Positions 51,631 to 60,524 of a DNA stretch of 64,000 nt are shown here, piece by piece. This DNA is from CAZCZZ01 sp964503335 (GTDB lineage Bacteria; Verrucomicrobiota; Kiritimatiellia; CAIVKH01), in contig CAZCZZ010000002.1 of the NCBI GenBank assembly GCA_964503335.1, forward strand, positions 56,756-120,755, in the 5' to 3' direction. A model generated the notes under the pieces. It saw only the letters and a list, made by a program, of their open reading frames with translations, was not told the DNA's origin and did no database searches. Every line of letters begins with the position of its first letter. Positions within the stretch are counted from its first letter, which is position 1. A program made the translations under genes and the position numbers.

Positions 51631-53608
51631 GGGGAGAGGGTTGCCTCGCCGCCGGCGCATTCGTGGAAAAGAAGGCCTCGGTGAGTTCGCCGTTCAAGGT
51701 CGCGGCGCGCTCGCGGGCCTTCGAGGCTGCCACGTCATTGCCCGCGAGCGAATAGGCCTTGCTCAGCCAGAGCCAGGCGAGCGGCGCCTTGGGCATCCTT
51801 CTGGCGGCGATCTCGAGCGGTTCCACGGCCTCAAGGTGGCGTCCGAGTTGGACACGGCAGACGCCAAGTCCCATCCATGCAGTCGCCATCGTCGGGCTGC
51901 CGTCCACCAGGATTTCATACAGAGCCTCCGCTTCCCGGAATCTGCCGAGGTCCTGGAAGAAGCTTGCAGCCCCCGCGATGCGCGGCGATGGCGCAGGATA
52001 GGCCTTCGAGCGGACTGCCTTTGCGTAGGCCTTGCGCTCGTCTTCAAGCAGATCGAGGCCCCCCTGCTGAAGTTCCTTGTTGGCGAGGAGCACCGTCCAT
52101 GGGGAGGGATTCGCGACAAAGAGAGCGGACAGGCCGTCGAAGTAGGCGAGGATCCACTTTCGTGAAGCAAGCAGGTGCCGCACGATCATGGTCGAGCCCG
52201 GTGATGCACAGTTCAGTAGAACGGCCTCCGGTGCACCGCCTGCCTCCAGGATCTTCGTGCTGTCCACATCGCCCATCAAAGCCTTGGCAACAATGGAGTA
52301 CGCGTTTGCGCCAAGCAGGGCCGCGCGCTGGTCCAGCATCACCTTCCTGCCCGGCGTGGACCAGAGCAGGAAGCCTCCGTCATGCATCAGGTTGATCGTC
52401 CTGGCCGTAAAGGACGGCTGTCCGACGAGCTTGTCCACGACAGCGGACGGGAAGAGCGATTGCGAAAGGCCAATGCCGAATGAAGACGTGCTTCCGGACC
52501 TGTTCAGGTAGCGGTTGCTCATATGGGTCGCCGCCCCCGTGAGCAGAAGTGCAAGCAGGGCGATTCTGGAATACGTGCCTGCCTTCTCCCTCAACGCCGT
52601 TTGTGGCAGGGATGCGGCCAGGATGTCCCCCAGCGAAGCCAGGCTCAGGCACAGGAAAGGAAACACAAGGACTGCGGCCGCATCGGCAAAGTTCGGCGAC
52701 CGAAACGCGAGAAATGCGCCGCACGCGCCCAGCGCGGTGTAGGCGAGCGGGAGGCGATGGCGGCACGTGACAAACGCCGAGGCAACGAGGGCGACGACGG
52801 CGTAGCGTGACCACGTCCCGGTCGATGTGCCGAAGTAGGGATACAGCATCGATATCCAGTCGTTGGCGATCGTTGCGACAGGCGATGTCAGCCCGCTGAA
52901 CGCCGCGGGAAGGAGACGAGCCGCATACGGATTGATCAGGGCAACCACGAGGCACGCTGCTGCGATGGACGCGCGCTTCATCATGGCGGACGGCGAACGG
53001 CTCTCCCCGTCAAAGTATCTCGCCGCGGCGAACACGATGCAGAGCAAGGGTCCCAGGAGAAAAGAAGGATGCAGGTTTGCCCAGAGCAGTTGGACGGCCA
53101 GAATGGCCGCCAATCTGCGCTTCGAGATGACATCGCAGTCCAGAAGGAGAATAAAGAGAGCCAGTATCGGAAGTGTGAAGAGGAATGGGCCGACCCCGAG
53201 AAGTGGAGCGATAAGCCAGCCACTGATCCAGAGAGCCCAGGGAATTGCTGCCGACCACGCTTTACGGCTTCCCGCTATGCGCGCGAGAAGGTAGAAGGCA
53301 ACACCGACCGCCAGCGCGTGGGTGAGTACTATGCCGCCGGGTCCCGTCGTACTGAAGAGTGTGTAGAGGATGCGGTCGTAGAGCCAGGACGTGTTGATCC
53401 ACGGCGTCCCTTCGGGCACGGACAGCGAAAAGGGGTCCGTAGCGGGAACGCCGTGTTCCGCAATATAGCGGCCCGACGCGAGATGAAGCCAGAAGCTGGG
53501 TGTGCCGACGGTGCGGAGACCGGCCAGGACAATCACGAGAAGGCCAAGCACAACCAGGGTGCGATCAAGAATCCGGCAACGCTCCGATGAATCCGCAGCA
53601 GCTTCCAT
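51626..53608 (-). CDS. Polytopic membrane protein with C-terminal TPR-like repeats
   Basis: 660 residues from the ATG at 53608; a GTG at 53614 is two codons earlier, and GAGGAAG lies upstream. Residues 1 to about 390 contain roughly ten hydrophobic segments (for example VVLGLLVIVLAGL, LPILALFILLLD, IALLALLLTGAAT). A first extracytoplasmic-type loop carries FWLHLASGRYIAEHG and TDPFS...PWINTSWL, a layout seen in GT-C-like membrane proteins of Planctomycetes/Verrucomicrobia relatives. A soluble region (about 395-540) is followed by TPR-like helices (AEALYEILVDGSP, GVCRVQLGRHLEAVEPL, LSKAYSLAGNDVAASKA). Glycosyltransferase function is only inferred from topology. The protein ends SerProLeu, with its TAG inside the palindrome at 51607-51630. 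The small exported gene upstream on the same strand is 89 nt away. Confidence 0.8.
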   Translation of the reverse strand: MEAAADSSERCRILDRTLVVLGLLVIVLAGLRTVGTPSFWLHLASGRYIAEHGVPATDPFSLSVPEGTPWINTSWLYDRILYTLFSTTGPGGIVLTHALAVGVAFYLLARIAGSRKAWSAAIPWALWISGWLIAPLLGVGPFLFTLPILALFILLLDCDVISKRRLAAILAVQLLWANLHPSFLLGPLLCIVFAAARYFDGESRSPSAMMKRASIAAACLVVALINPYAARLLPAAFSGLTSPVATIANDWISMLYPYFGTSTGTWSRYAVVALVASAFVTCRHRLPLAYTALGACGAFLAFRSPNFADAAAVLVFPFLCLSLASLGDILAASLPQTALREKAGTYSRIALLALLLTGAATHMSNRYLNRSGSTSSFGIGLSQSLFPSAVVDKLVGQPSFTARTINLMHDGGFLLWSTPGRKVMLDQRAALLGANAYSIVAKALMGDVDSTKILEAGGAPEAVLLNCASPGSTMIVRHLLASRKWILAYFDGLSALFVANPSPWTVLLANKELQQGGLDLLEDERKAYAKAVRSKAYPAPSPRIAGAASFFQDLGRFREAEALYEILVDGSPTMATAWMGLGVCRVQLGRHLEAVEPLEIAARRMPKAPLAWLWLSKAYSLAGNDVAASKARERAATLNGELTEAFFSTNAPAARQPSPL

Positions 53609-53697
53609 GGGCACATCTTCCTCTCGAGGCTGATCAGCCAGCCCTGCGCATTCTCGTTAATCTCCCGTAAGGGGCAAGAGACAAAATGGGTGTCGGC

Positions 53698-54411
53698 CTA
53701 CCTGCCGGGATTATCGAGCAGGGACGGGGCACGCAGCGGCTCATCGTCCTGCATCCCTTGGCCCGTCTCAGGATTCAGCGCATCAGAACGCAAATCCTCA
53801 CCCGTCGTGGTTCCCAGGCGGAGCGGGGAAACTGTCGCGCTGCTGGCATCGTCGGCCGTCGAAGCCGCATCCGCGGCATGGGTTGAAGCCGCCTCTCGCG
53901 CCTTCGGGGCTAAATCGTGGAGCATCTCGCGAAATAGGCTCGTATAGCGGATGCGGTCAAACCATGGAGAATGAACCCAGAGCTTGAATGCTTCCGCGTT
54001 CATTTTCCGATGGGCTCGACGAAGCCAGCCGACGCTCTCGGGTGTACTTCCGTCCCCCGCGTAAAGGGCGGCCAGGGCCATGGCGGGTTGGTAACCTGAA
54101 CCCTCGTCGCGTGTGGCGCGCAAGAGATGTCCGACCGCCTCAATGAGGTCGCCGCCGCGCCATGCACAGACGCCGCCCACGAGCGCGACATGCCAGTCGG
54201 TTGTCGCCTCCAGAACTTCCCGCTGCGCGATGGCGCAAAGCGAGTCCAAGGCCCCGTCATCCATCCTTGCCTCGACGACTGCCAGTGCGAAGGCGGAGGT
54301 TGCGACGCCTTCCGGCGCTGGAAGGAAATCACCATACCGTGTGGGCGCTGCAGCCAGCGGTGTCACATACCCGAACAGCGCCACCGGAAGGACGAGAATC
54401 AGGCTCTTCAT
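53698..54411 (-). CDS. Small exported helical-repeat (TPR-like) protein
   Basis: 237 residues from the ATG at 54409-54411, which begins a clear signal peptide (MKSLILVLPVALFGYVTPLAAA); the frame is open 27 codons further but that part is not signal-like. Residues about 50-165 form helical hairpins of TPR/Sel1 type (GGVCAWRGGDLIEAVGHL, MALAALYAGDGSTPESVGWL), ending with WFDRIRYTSLFREML, similar to the last repeat of many TPR proteins. The C-terminus is Ala/Asp/Ser-rich and looks disordered. It is head-to-head with sucC (79 nt) and upstream of the membrane protein on the same strand. Probably periplasmic; partner unknown. Confidence 0.75.
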   Translation of the reverse strand: MKSLILVLPVALFGYVTPLAAAPTRYGDFLPAPEGVATSAFALAVVEARMDDGALDSLCAIAQREVLEATTDWHVALVGGVCAWRGGDLIEAVGHLLRATRDEGSGYQPAMALAALYAGDGSTPESVGWLRRAHRKMNAEAFKLWVHSPWFDRIRYTSLFREMLHDLAPKAREAASTHAADAASTADDASSATVSPLRLGTTTGEDLRSDALNPETGQGMQDDEPLRAPSLLDNPGR

Positions 54412-54490
54412 TGCGGTCTTGTCAAATCCTCTTGCTGAAATCGACGGTGACTTCATACCATGCCGCCCACCGCGCGTAACGGCGAAATCC

Positions 54491-55651
54491 ATGAAGATCC
54501 ACGAATACCAAGCTAAAGAACTGTTCTGTGCCTACGATATTCCCACCCAGGGCGGTCGTCTGGCCCACACCCCCGATGAAGCCGCAACGGCGGCTCGCGA
54601 GATGGGTCGCATGGTCGTCGTCAAAGCCCAGGTCCATGTCGGCGGCCGCGGCAAGGCCGGCGGCGTGAAGCTGGCGAATACGCCTGACGAGGCGAGGGAG
54701 AGAGCCTCGAAGATCCTCGGCATGGACATCAAGGGCATCACGGTCCGCAAGGTCCTGATTGCCGACGCGGCCGACATCGCGAAGGAAGCATACCTCGCCG
54801 TAACGCTTGATCGCACGAACAAGGGCATCCTCTTTATCGCCAGCGCCGCGGGCGGCATCGACATCGAGGAGGTCGCGGCGACCCAGCCCGAGAAAATCCT
54901 CCGCGTCTCCACGCAGTCCAAGACCTTTCCCGAAACCGATGCACGGAAGGCCGCCGCAGCACTCCTCGGCGCGGAGCACGAGGCCGCGGTGCTCGATATC
55001 ATGCGGAAGATCTTCAAGCTCTTCGTGGAGAAGGATTGCTCGCTCGTGGAGATCAATCCGCTCGTTCTCACACCTGATGGCAAGGTCGTTGCCGTCGACG
55101 GGAAGATCAACTTCGACGACAACGCGCTGTTCCGTCATCCCGAAATCGAAGCCCTGCGCGATATTGCAGAAGAAGACGCCAACGAACTCGAAGCCAAGGC
55201 GAAGGGCCTCAGCTACGTCCAGCTTGATGGCAATATCGGCTGTATGGTCAACGGCGCCGGACTCGCGATGGCGACGATGGACATGATCAAGCTCTTCGGC
55301 GGACAGCCCGCGAACTTCCTCGACGTCGGCGGCAGCTCGAACCCGGAGAAGGTCGTGAGCGCTTTCCGCATCCTGCTCGGCACCGGGAAGGTGAAGGCCG
55401 TGCTCATCAATATCTTCGGCGGCATCACGCGCTGTGATGACATCGCACGGGGCATCCTTGAAGCCTTCAAGCAGATGACGATTTCCGTTCCCGTGGTTTG
55501 TCGTCTCACGGGCACCAATTCCGCGGAAGGCCTGGCCCTCTTGAAGGGGTCCAGCCTGATCCCCGCGGCGACGTTCTCCGAAGCCGTGCGGCGCGTCGTT
55601 GAAGCTGCAGGCGGACCGGTTGTGGAGGATGCCGATGAGCATTCTGATTAA
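54491..55651 (+). CDS. sucC: Succinyl-CoA synthetase (ADP-forming), beta subunit
   Basis: 386 residues from the ATG at 54491; the frame is open 126 codons further upstream but overlaps the opposing gene, and the conserved N-terminus MKIHEYQAKELF fixes the start. The ATP-grasp domain (VVKAQVHVGGRGKAGGVKL) is followed by LVEINPLVLTPDG with the metal-binding residues and the C-terminal CoA-ligase domain (NFLDVGGSS, NIFGGITRCDDIARGI). It interconverts succinyl-CoA plus ADP/GDP and succinate plus nucleoside triphosphate in the TCA cycle. It overlaps sucD by 17 nt, so the two subunits are translationally coupled. Confidence 0.97.
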   Translation: MKIHEYQAKELFCAYDIPTQGGRLAHTPDEAATAAREMGRMVVVKAQVHVGGRGKAGGVKLANTPDEARERASKILGMDIKGITVRKVLIADAADIAKEAYLAVTLDRTNKGILFIASAAGGIDIEEVAATQPEKILRVSTQSKTFPETDARKAAAALLGAEHEAAVLDIMRKIFKLFVEKDCSLVEINPLVLTPDGKVVAVDGKINFDDNALFRHPEIEALRDIAEEDANELEAKAKGLSYVQLDGNIGCMVNGAGLAMATMDMIKLFGGQPANFLDVGGSSNPEKVVSAFRILLGTGKVKAVLINIFGGITRCDDIARGILEAFKQMTISVPVVCRLTGTNSAEGLALLKGSSLIPAATFSEAVRRVVEAAGGPVVEDADEHSD

Positions 55652-56507
55652 TCAAGATACGCGCGTCATCGTACAGGGCATCACCGGACGCGATGGCTCC
55701 TTCCATGCCAAGGGCATGCTCGACTACGGCACGAAGGTGGTCGGTGGCGTCACCCCGGGCAAGGGCGGCCAGCAAGTTCACGGTGTTCCTGTCTTTAACT
55801 CCGTCAAGGAAGCCGTGGCGGCCACGAAGGCCAATGCGACGGTGATCTATGTTCCCGCGCCGTACTGCAAGGCAGCGATCCGCGAAGCGGCTGACGCGGG
55901 CGTCCCGCTGATCATCGCGATCACGGAAGGTATTCCCGTCCTCGACATGATGGATGTCTATCACGAGGTGCGTGCCAAAGGGCTGCGCCTCATCGGCCCG
56001 AACTGCCCCGGCCTTATTTCACCCGGCTCATGCAAGATCGGCATCATGCCCGGCTCGATCCACAAGCCGGGCCGCGTCGGTGTGATTTCGCGCAGCGGCA
56101 CACTGACGTATGAAATCGTGCACGCGTTGACGTCGCTCGGCATCGGTCAGTCGACCTGCGTCGGCATCGGTGGCGATCCGATTGTCGGCACCGGTCCTAT
56201 GGATTTGCTCCCGCTTTTCGAAGCCGACCCCGGCACGGATGCGATGGTCGTGGTCGGTGAAATCGGCGGCGACGAAGAAGAACGCACCGCCGCCTTCATC
56301 AAGCAGCACATCAAGAAACCCGTCTTCGCCTACATCGTCGGCATCACCGCCCCCGAAGGCAAACGCATGGGCCACGCCGGCGCCATCGTATCGGGCGGCA
56401 GCGGCACCGCCGCCTCGAAACTCAAAGCCTTCTCCCACGCCGGCGTCCCCGTCGCCAACACGATCGACGAGCTGGCTGACCTCGTTCACGACGCCCTCAA
56501 GCGATAG
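55635..56507 (+). CDS. sucD: Succinyl-CoA synthetase, alpha subunit
   Basis: 290 residues from the ATG at 55635, with TGGAGG 7 nt upstream; an in-frame ATG two codons earlier is possible. The N-terminal CoA-binding Rossmann domain (VIVQGITGRDGSFH, GTKVVGGVTPGKGG) is followed by the ligase domain with GHAGAIVSGG. The His there (residue 247) is the phosphohistidine, at essentially the E. coli position. It forms the alpha/beta enzyme with SucC. A palindromic element (56531-56591) follows the stop. Confidence 0.97.
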   Translation: MSILINQDTRVIVQGITGRDGSFHAKGMLDYGTKVVGGVTPGKGGQQVHGVPVFNSVKEAVAATKANATVIYVPAPYCKAAIREAADAGVPLIIAITEGIPVLDMMDVYHEVRAKGLRLIGPNCPGLISPGSCKIGIMPGSIHKPGRVGVISRSGTLTYEIVHALTSLGIGQSTCVGIGGDPIVGTGPMDLLPLFEADPGTDAMVVVGEIGGDEEERTAAFIKQHIKKPVFAYIVGITAPEGKRMGHAGAIVSGGSGTAASKLKAFSHAGVPVANTIDELADLVHDALKR

Positions 56508-56530
56508 CTGAGGCAGAGAGGAAATCTCTT

Positions 56531-56591
56531 GGTAGGGACGCGACTCCGCTCGCGTCCGCTCTTCGGCCCGGAACGGAGTCCGGGCCCCACC
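56531..56591. repeat. Palindromic intergenic element, family C
   Basis: An imperfect inverted repeat: GGTAGGGACGCGACTCCGCT... (56531-56559) partly pairs with ...CCGGAACGGAGTCCGGGCCC (about 56567-56586) plus CACC. It lies between the convergent ends of sucD and the pirin gene. Not obviously related to families A, D or E; its first bases resemble family B. Confidence 0.55.
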
Positions 56592-56633
56592 AGGAAGAAT
56601 GCAGCGATTCAATATAACTTAGGCGTCGTCGGG

Positions 56634-57515
56634 CTATTCCGGCAAGGACCCCATCTTGCCGCTCTGAAAGTCGATCATTGCCTGGCGGAGTTCGCCTTTT
56701 GTGTTCATGACGAAAGGGCCTTGGGCGGCGATGGGTTCGTGAATGATTTCACCGTTGAGCAGGAGGATCGTGGAGTCTTCCTTCGCGTCGATGCTCACGA
56801 GGTCACCGGCTGTATTCAAGATCGCCATCTCGGCGTTGCCCATCGGCACATCGCCGCAGACGGTAACGCTTCCCTTCAGCACAAACACGGCCGTCATGTA
56901 GCCTTCGGGAACGGTGAGCGACACCGTCTTCCCCGCCTTCAGCCGGATGTCCCACAGGTTGATCGGGGTAAACGTTTCGGCGGGTCCCTTGTGACCGTCA
57001 TGCGATCCCGCGATGATTCGAATCGTTCCGCTGTCGTTCGGCAGGGTGACTACCGGAATGCTCGCGTTCAAAATCGACTGGTAACGGGGCGCGGCGGCTT
57101 TGTCCCGTGCGGGTAGATTCACCCAGAGCTGCACCATTTCAAACAGGCCACCGCGCCGGGCGAAATCGCGCGAGTGGAATTCCTCGTGAAGGATGCCGGA
57201 GGCGGCGGTCATCCACTGCACGTCACCGGGTCCGATCACGCCGTGATGGCCGACAGAGTCGCGATGCTCCACTTCTCCGGCGTAGACGATCGTAACGGTC
57301 TCAAAGCCTTTGTGCGGATGTCCGTCGACGCCGCGTCGCTCTTCGGTCGGCGTGAACGTCGCGGGTCCCGCATAGTCCATCATGAGGAACGGACTGATCG
57401 ACGGTGTGAACGAAAGCTCGCCGAACATGCTGCGCACGGGAAACCCGTCGCCTACCCAGTGGCCGCGTGGTGCTGGAATGCGTGTGGCGATCGACTTGAG
57501 TTTGCCCTGGTTCAT
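56634..57515 (-). CDS. Pirin family protein
   Basis: 293 residues from the ATG at 57515, with AAGG 8 nt upstream; a GTG three codons earlier is possible. A bicupin. The N-terminal cupin has the metal-ligand motif HPHKGFET (two His) and WMTAASGILHEEF (His and Glu), then QLWVNLP, the pirin signature; the second cupin ends about residue 260. Bacterial pirins include a quercetin 2,3-dioxygenase and regulators of central metabolism, so the exact role is open. It is divergent from the aldehyde dehydrogenase gene, with 90 nt between starts. Confidence 0.9.
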   Translation of the reverse strand: MNQGKLKSIATRIPAPRGHWVGDGFPVRSMFGELSFTPSISPFLMMDYAGPATFTPTEERRGVDGHPHKGFETVTIVYAGEVEHRDSVGHHGVIGPGDVQWMTAASGILHEEFHSRDFARRGGLFEMVQLWVNLPARDKAAAPRYQSILNASIPVVTLPNDSGTIRIIAGSHDGHKGPAETFTPINLWDIRLKAGKTVSLTVPEGYMTAVFVLKGSVTVCGDVPMGNAEMAILNTAGDLVSIDAKEDSTILLLNGEIIHEPIAAQGPFVMNTKGELRQAMIDFQSGKMGSLPE

Positions 57516-57535
57516 GTGTCCCACCTTATCCGGAA

Positions 57536-57563
57536 TCGACAGACCTCACTTCTGGAATATAGT
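57536..57563 (+). promoter_or_regulatory. Sigma-70-like promoter of the aldehyde dehydrogenase gene
   Basis: TCGACA (57536-57541), a 16-nt spacer and TATAGT (57558-57563). Both hexamers match consensus at 5 of 6 positions. It would start transcription about 35 nt before the gene. Confidence 0.6.
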
Positions 57564-57605
57564 CTACGCGATACAACGGTGCGAGTGGCACCTGCGAGGT
57601 GATCG

Positions 57606-59042
57606 ATGCTGAAGCCGTCCTATCCTTACTACCTGGCGAACAAGGCTGTATCCCCGAACACCGATCTTGCCGTGACCGACAAATTCTCCGGGGAGGTGGC
57701 CACACGCGTCGCAATGGCCGATACGAAGGCGATTGATGCGGCCATCGCGGCGGCGGTAAAGGCCGAAGAGCCGATGCGGAACCTGCCGGCATTCAAGCGG
57801 CAGGCGATTCTGAACCACTGCGTGAAGCGGTTTCAGGAACGGGCCGAGGAACTGGCTCAGGCGCTCTGCATCGAGGCGGGGAAGCCGATCAAGGATGCGC
57901 GTGGTGAAGTGACGCGGCTGATGGACACGTTCCGCTATGCCGCCGAGGAGGCGGTCCGGTTCGGCGGTGAGATCCTGCCCCTCGATATCTCCGCGAGAGC
58001 AACCGGCTACTTCGGTATGTGGAAGCGCGTGCCGGTCGGGGCCTGCTCGTTTATCTCTCCGTTTAACTTCCCGCTGAATCTCGCTGCGCACAAAGTCGCG
58101 CCAGCGCTCGCCGTCGGGTGTCCGTTTGTCCTGAAGCCGGCGAGCCTCACGCCGATTGGCGCGTTGATCATCGGCGAAATCCTGGCGGAGACCGATCTGC
58201 CGGAGGGCGCATTCTCCATCCTTCCATGCCACCGCGAGGGGGCGGATCTGTTTACGACGGATGAACGGTTGAAGTTGCTCAGCTTCACGGGATCGCCCGA
58301 TGTCGGCTGGGCGCTCAAGGCGAAGGCGGGGAAGAAGAAGGTCGTGCTGGAACTGGGCGGAAACGCGGCGTGCATTGTCGATGCCGATGCGAACCTCCCG
58401 GATGCCGTGGCGCGCATTGTCTTCGGCGCCTTCTACCAATCGGGCCAGAGCTGCATCAGCGTCCAGCGCATCTACGGCCACGCGTCAGTCTATGATGCCC
58501 TGCGCGACCTGCTGGTTGCCGCGACGAAGAAGCTGGTGATGGGCGATCCGAAGAAGGAGGAGAACTTCATCGGGCCCATGATTTCAGATAAGGAAGCGCA
58601 GCGCATTGAGCAATGGATTGCCTCCGCAGTGAAGCGCGGTGCGAAAGTCCTGTGCGGTGGACGGCGTCAGGGTGCAATGGTCGAAGCGACGCTGCTTGAG
58701 AATGTCCCGACCGACGAGAAAATCAGCTGCGAGGAGGCCTTCGGGCCGGTCGCCGTGCTGGAGAAGTTCAATGACTTCTCCGACGCACTACACCGGGTCA
58801 ATCAAGGGCACTTCGGCCTGCAAGCGGGCGTGTTCACGCGCGATATCCACAAAGCGCACCGCGCCTGGGACGAACTCGAGGTCGGCGGCGTTGTGATCAA
58901 CGATGTGCCCGCGTGGCGCGTCGATCACATGCCCTACGGCGGCGTGAAGGACAGCGGGTTGGGCCGCGAAGGCATCCGTTTCGCGATGGAAGACATGAGC
59001 GAAATCCGGATGTTCATCCTGCGACCGTCGGGGGAGAAGTGA
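57606..59042 (+). CDS. NAD(P)-dependent aldehyde dehydrogenase
   Basis: 478 residues, usual for the ALDH superfamily; GAGGTG lies upstream of the ATG. The cofactor domain has ISPFNFPLNLAAHKVAPAL, FVLKPASLTP and FTGSPDVGW. The catalytic Glu is in LELGGNAA and the catalytic Cys in YQSGQSCISVQR. EEAFGPV is present near the C-terminus and PYGGVKDSGLGREG near the end. It oxidises an aldehyde to the acid with NAD(P)+. The QSCISVQR form occurs in lactaldehyde/phosphonoacetaldehyde/succinate-semialdehyde-like branches; the substrate cannot be fixed by eye. The position near sucC-sucD would suit succinate semialdehyde, but that is weak. Confidence 0.92.
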   Translation: MLKPSYPYYLANKAVSPNTDLAVTDKFSGEVATRVAMADTKAIDAAIAAAVKAEEPMRNLPAFKRQAILNHCVKRFQERAEELAQALCIEAGKPIKDARGEVTRLMDTFRYAAEEAVRFGGEILPLDISARATGYFGMWKRVPVGACSFISPFNFPLNLAAHKVAPALAVGCPFVLKPASLTPIGALIIGEILAETDLPEGAFSILPCHREGADLFTTDERLKLLSFTGSPDVGWALKAKAGKKKVVLELGGNAACIVDADANLPDAVARIVFGAFYQSGQSCISVQRIYGHASVYDALRDLLVAATKKLVMGDPKKEENFIGPMISDKEAQRIEQWIASAVKRGAKVLCGGRRQGAMVEATLLENVPTDEKISCEEAFGPVAVLEKFNDFSDALHRVNQGHFGLQAGVFTRDIHKAHRAWDELEVGGVVINDVPAWRVDHMPYGGVKDSGLGREGIRFAMEDMSEIRMFILRPSGEK

Positions 59043-59147
59043 GAAGCGAGATTTGAAATGTGAAATTCGAGATGCGAGTACGAAGGCCCGACCTTCAAAG
59101 TGTTTCTTATTCAAATCTCGAATCTCTAATCTCGTATTTCAAGTAGA
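59043..59147. repeat. Palindromic intergenic element, family D
   Basis: CGAGATTTGAA (59047-59057) is perfectly inverted at 59110-59120, and shorter ATTCGAGAT / AATCTCGAAT and ATCTCGTATTTCAA units extend the pairing. It fills the gap between the convergent aldehyde dehydrogenase and PAS-protein genes and is AT-richer than its surroundings. A bidirectional terminator role is plausible. Confidence 0.6.
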
Positions 59148-60335
59148 CTACCCTTCAATCGGCAGATCCAGAATCTGCTCGTTGTCGCGGCCTTCGACGG
59201 CGGACGAGGTGAGGTAGTCTTTGAACTTCAGCTGTGTGGCTGAGTTGAACTGGCGGAGCAGGTCGCCGATGCGATCCACGGCGCGTGTGCATTCGTCGAG
59301 CATCTCTTTGGTCAGGACGTCCGAGTCCTTCAGGTGTCGCTGCAAGATGCTCATGCAGCTCACGAGCACCGTGGCTGGCTGGCCGATGTGATGACAGGTC
59401 GTGGCGAGGCTGGCTACCATGGCCCGCTGGGCTTCAGCCTCACGTTTGGCCTTCTCCGCCCGATGCTGGTCCGTGGTGTCGATGAAGGAGAGAACCATAC
59501 CGGTCACGACCTGGTCTTCGTTGCGATTGCAGGATCCGGTTACATGCTGGAACGTGTTCTCTCCGTTGTCGGCACGACGCATCATGACCTCGACTTCCCA
59601 ATGATCGAGACCGGCCGAAAGAGAACTCATGAGCGTGGTCATCACGGATCTCGGTTCGAAGAATTCGGATAGGGGTCGACCCACCACATCCGCATCCGAA
59701 TCGCCGCCCCACATGCGAACGGCCGCGGGATTCGCGTAAACCACGTTGCCTTGAACGTCGCAGACGGCAATTCCGCTTCGTGCATTGGTAATTGCGTTGT
59801 AGCAGGTGCGCAACATTTCCTCGGATTGGCGCCTGGCACTAATGTCGCGGACAAAGAGACAGAATCTCAATTTGTCAATATCGAGAACGCTGGCGGTGAT
59901 CTCTACGGTGATCAACTCGCCGTCTTTTCTGGTGCAGCAGGCCTGGATGACGATATGGCGGTCGGCTATCACGGTGTCGCGAATCGTAGACGCCAGGTTA
60001 TCGTCTGCGCCGGAAATCAGGTCGCGCAACTGGAGTCCTCGAAGCTCCTGCGCAGGATACAGCAGGAGGTCCGAGGCCCGCTCGTTGCAGTCCACAATCG
60101 CCCCGTCGCCATTGATGATGACAACGGCGTCGTAGATGCGTTTAAGGGCACTTGGAAAGGAACCTGTGGTCGAATGGGTCTCGTTCTGGCTTGCCCTGGG
60201 ATTCAGGCGGATGAACGGGGTGGGGCGCTTCTTGGGCAGCTTGGCGCCCAGTTTCGCGGCCGTTTCGGCCTTGCGAACCAGTCCGGGCGGAATATCGATC
60301 CGCATCGTCGTAGAGAAATCGATCGGATTATTCAT
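59148..60335 (-). CDS. Two-PAS protein with an orphan histidine phospho-acceptor-like helix
   Basis: 395 residues. A Pro/basic N-terminus (1-60) precedes PAS domain 1 (about 62-175, IINGDGAIVDCNERASDLL, ending in the PAC-type FVRDISARR) and PAS domain 2 (about 180-295, VCDVQGNVVYANPAAVRMW, ending FIDTTDQHRAEK). A helical region (295-375) then carries LATTCHHIGQPATVL (His315/His316), shaped like a HisKA H-box. The protein stops there, and no HATPase (N, G1, G2 box) domain follows. No membrane segment or signal peptide, so a cytoplasmic sensor. It could be a phosphotransfer partner for a kinase elsewhere, or a dimeric PAS sensor. No response regulator is adjacent. Confidence 0.8.
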   Translation of the reverse strand: MNNPIDFSTTMRIDIPPGLVRKAETAAKLGAKLPKKRPTPFIRLNPRASQNETHSTTGSFPSALKRIYDAVVIINGDGAIVDCNERASDLLLYPAQELRGLQLRDLISGADDNLASTIRDTVIADRHIVIQACCTRKDGELITVEITASVLDIDKLRFCLFVRDISARRQSEEMLRTCYNAITNARSGIAVCDVQGNVVYANPAAVRMWGGDSDADVVGRPLSEFFEPRSVMTTLMSSLSAGLDHWEVEVMMRRADNGENTFQHVTGSCNRNEDQVVTGMVLSFIDTTDQHRAEKAKREAEAQRAMVASLATTCHHIGQPATVLVSCMSILQRHLKDSDVLTKEMLDECTRAVDRIGDLLRQFNSATQLKFKDYLTSSAVEGRDNEQILDLPIEG

Positions 60336-60430
60336 TTCCGTTAAACCTGCAGTTCAAGCGATTTAGCAGATTTTGTGCCGGGATGAATTGTTAGGCGAAG
60401 ATTTCCAGCAGATTCAAAAAATGAGGTTTA

Positions 60431-60512
60431 GCCGCAGAGTGCGCGGAGCTCACAGAGGGATTTTCTTAACTGCGGAAGGAACCTCTGCGTTCTCAGCGCC
60501 CTCTGTGGTTAA
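60431..60512. repeat. Palindromic intergenic element, family E
   Basis: GCCGCAGAGTGCGCGGAGCT... (from 60431) is imperfectly inverted as ...CTCTGCGTTCTCAGCGCCCT (60483-60502) plus CTGTGGTTAA. It lies just downstream of lpdA, between lpdA and the PAS gene on the same strand. The remaining bases 60336-60430 show no gene. Confidence 0.5.
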
Positions 60513-60524
60513 GCTCTTCCGCCT

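Noticed and set aside
54422..55642. 406-codon minus-strand frame opposite sucC
   Set aside because: Mirror frame of sucC; no domain, and it would overlap the signal-peptide gene at 53698.
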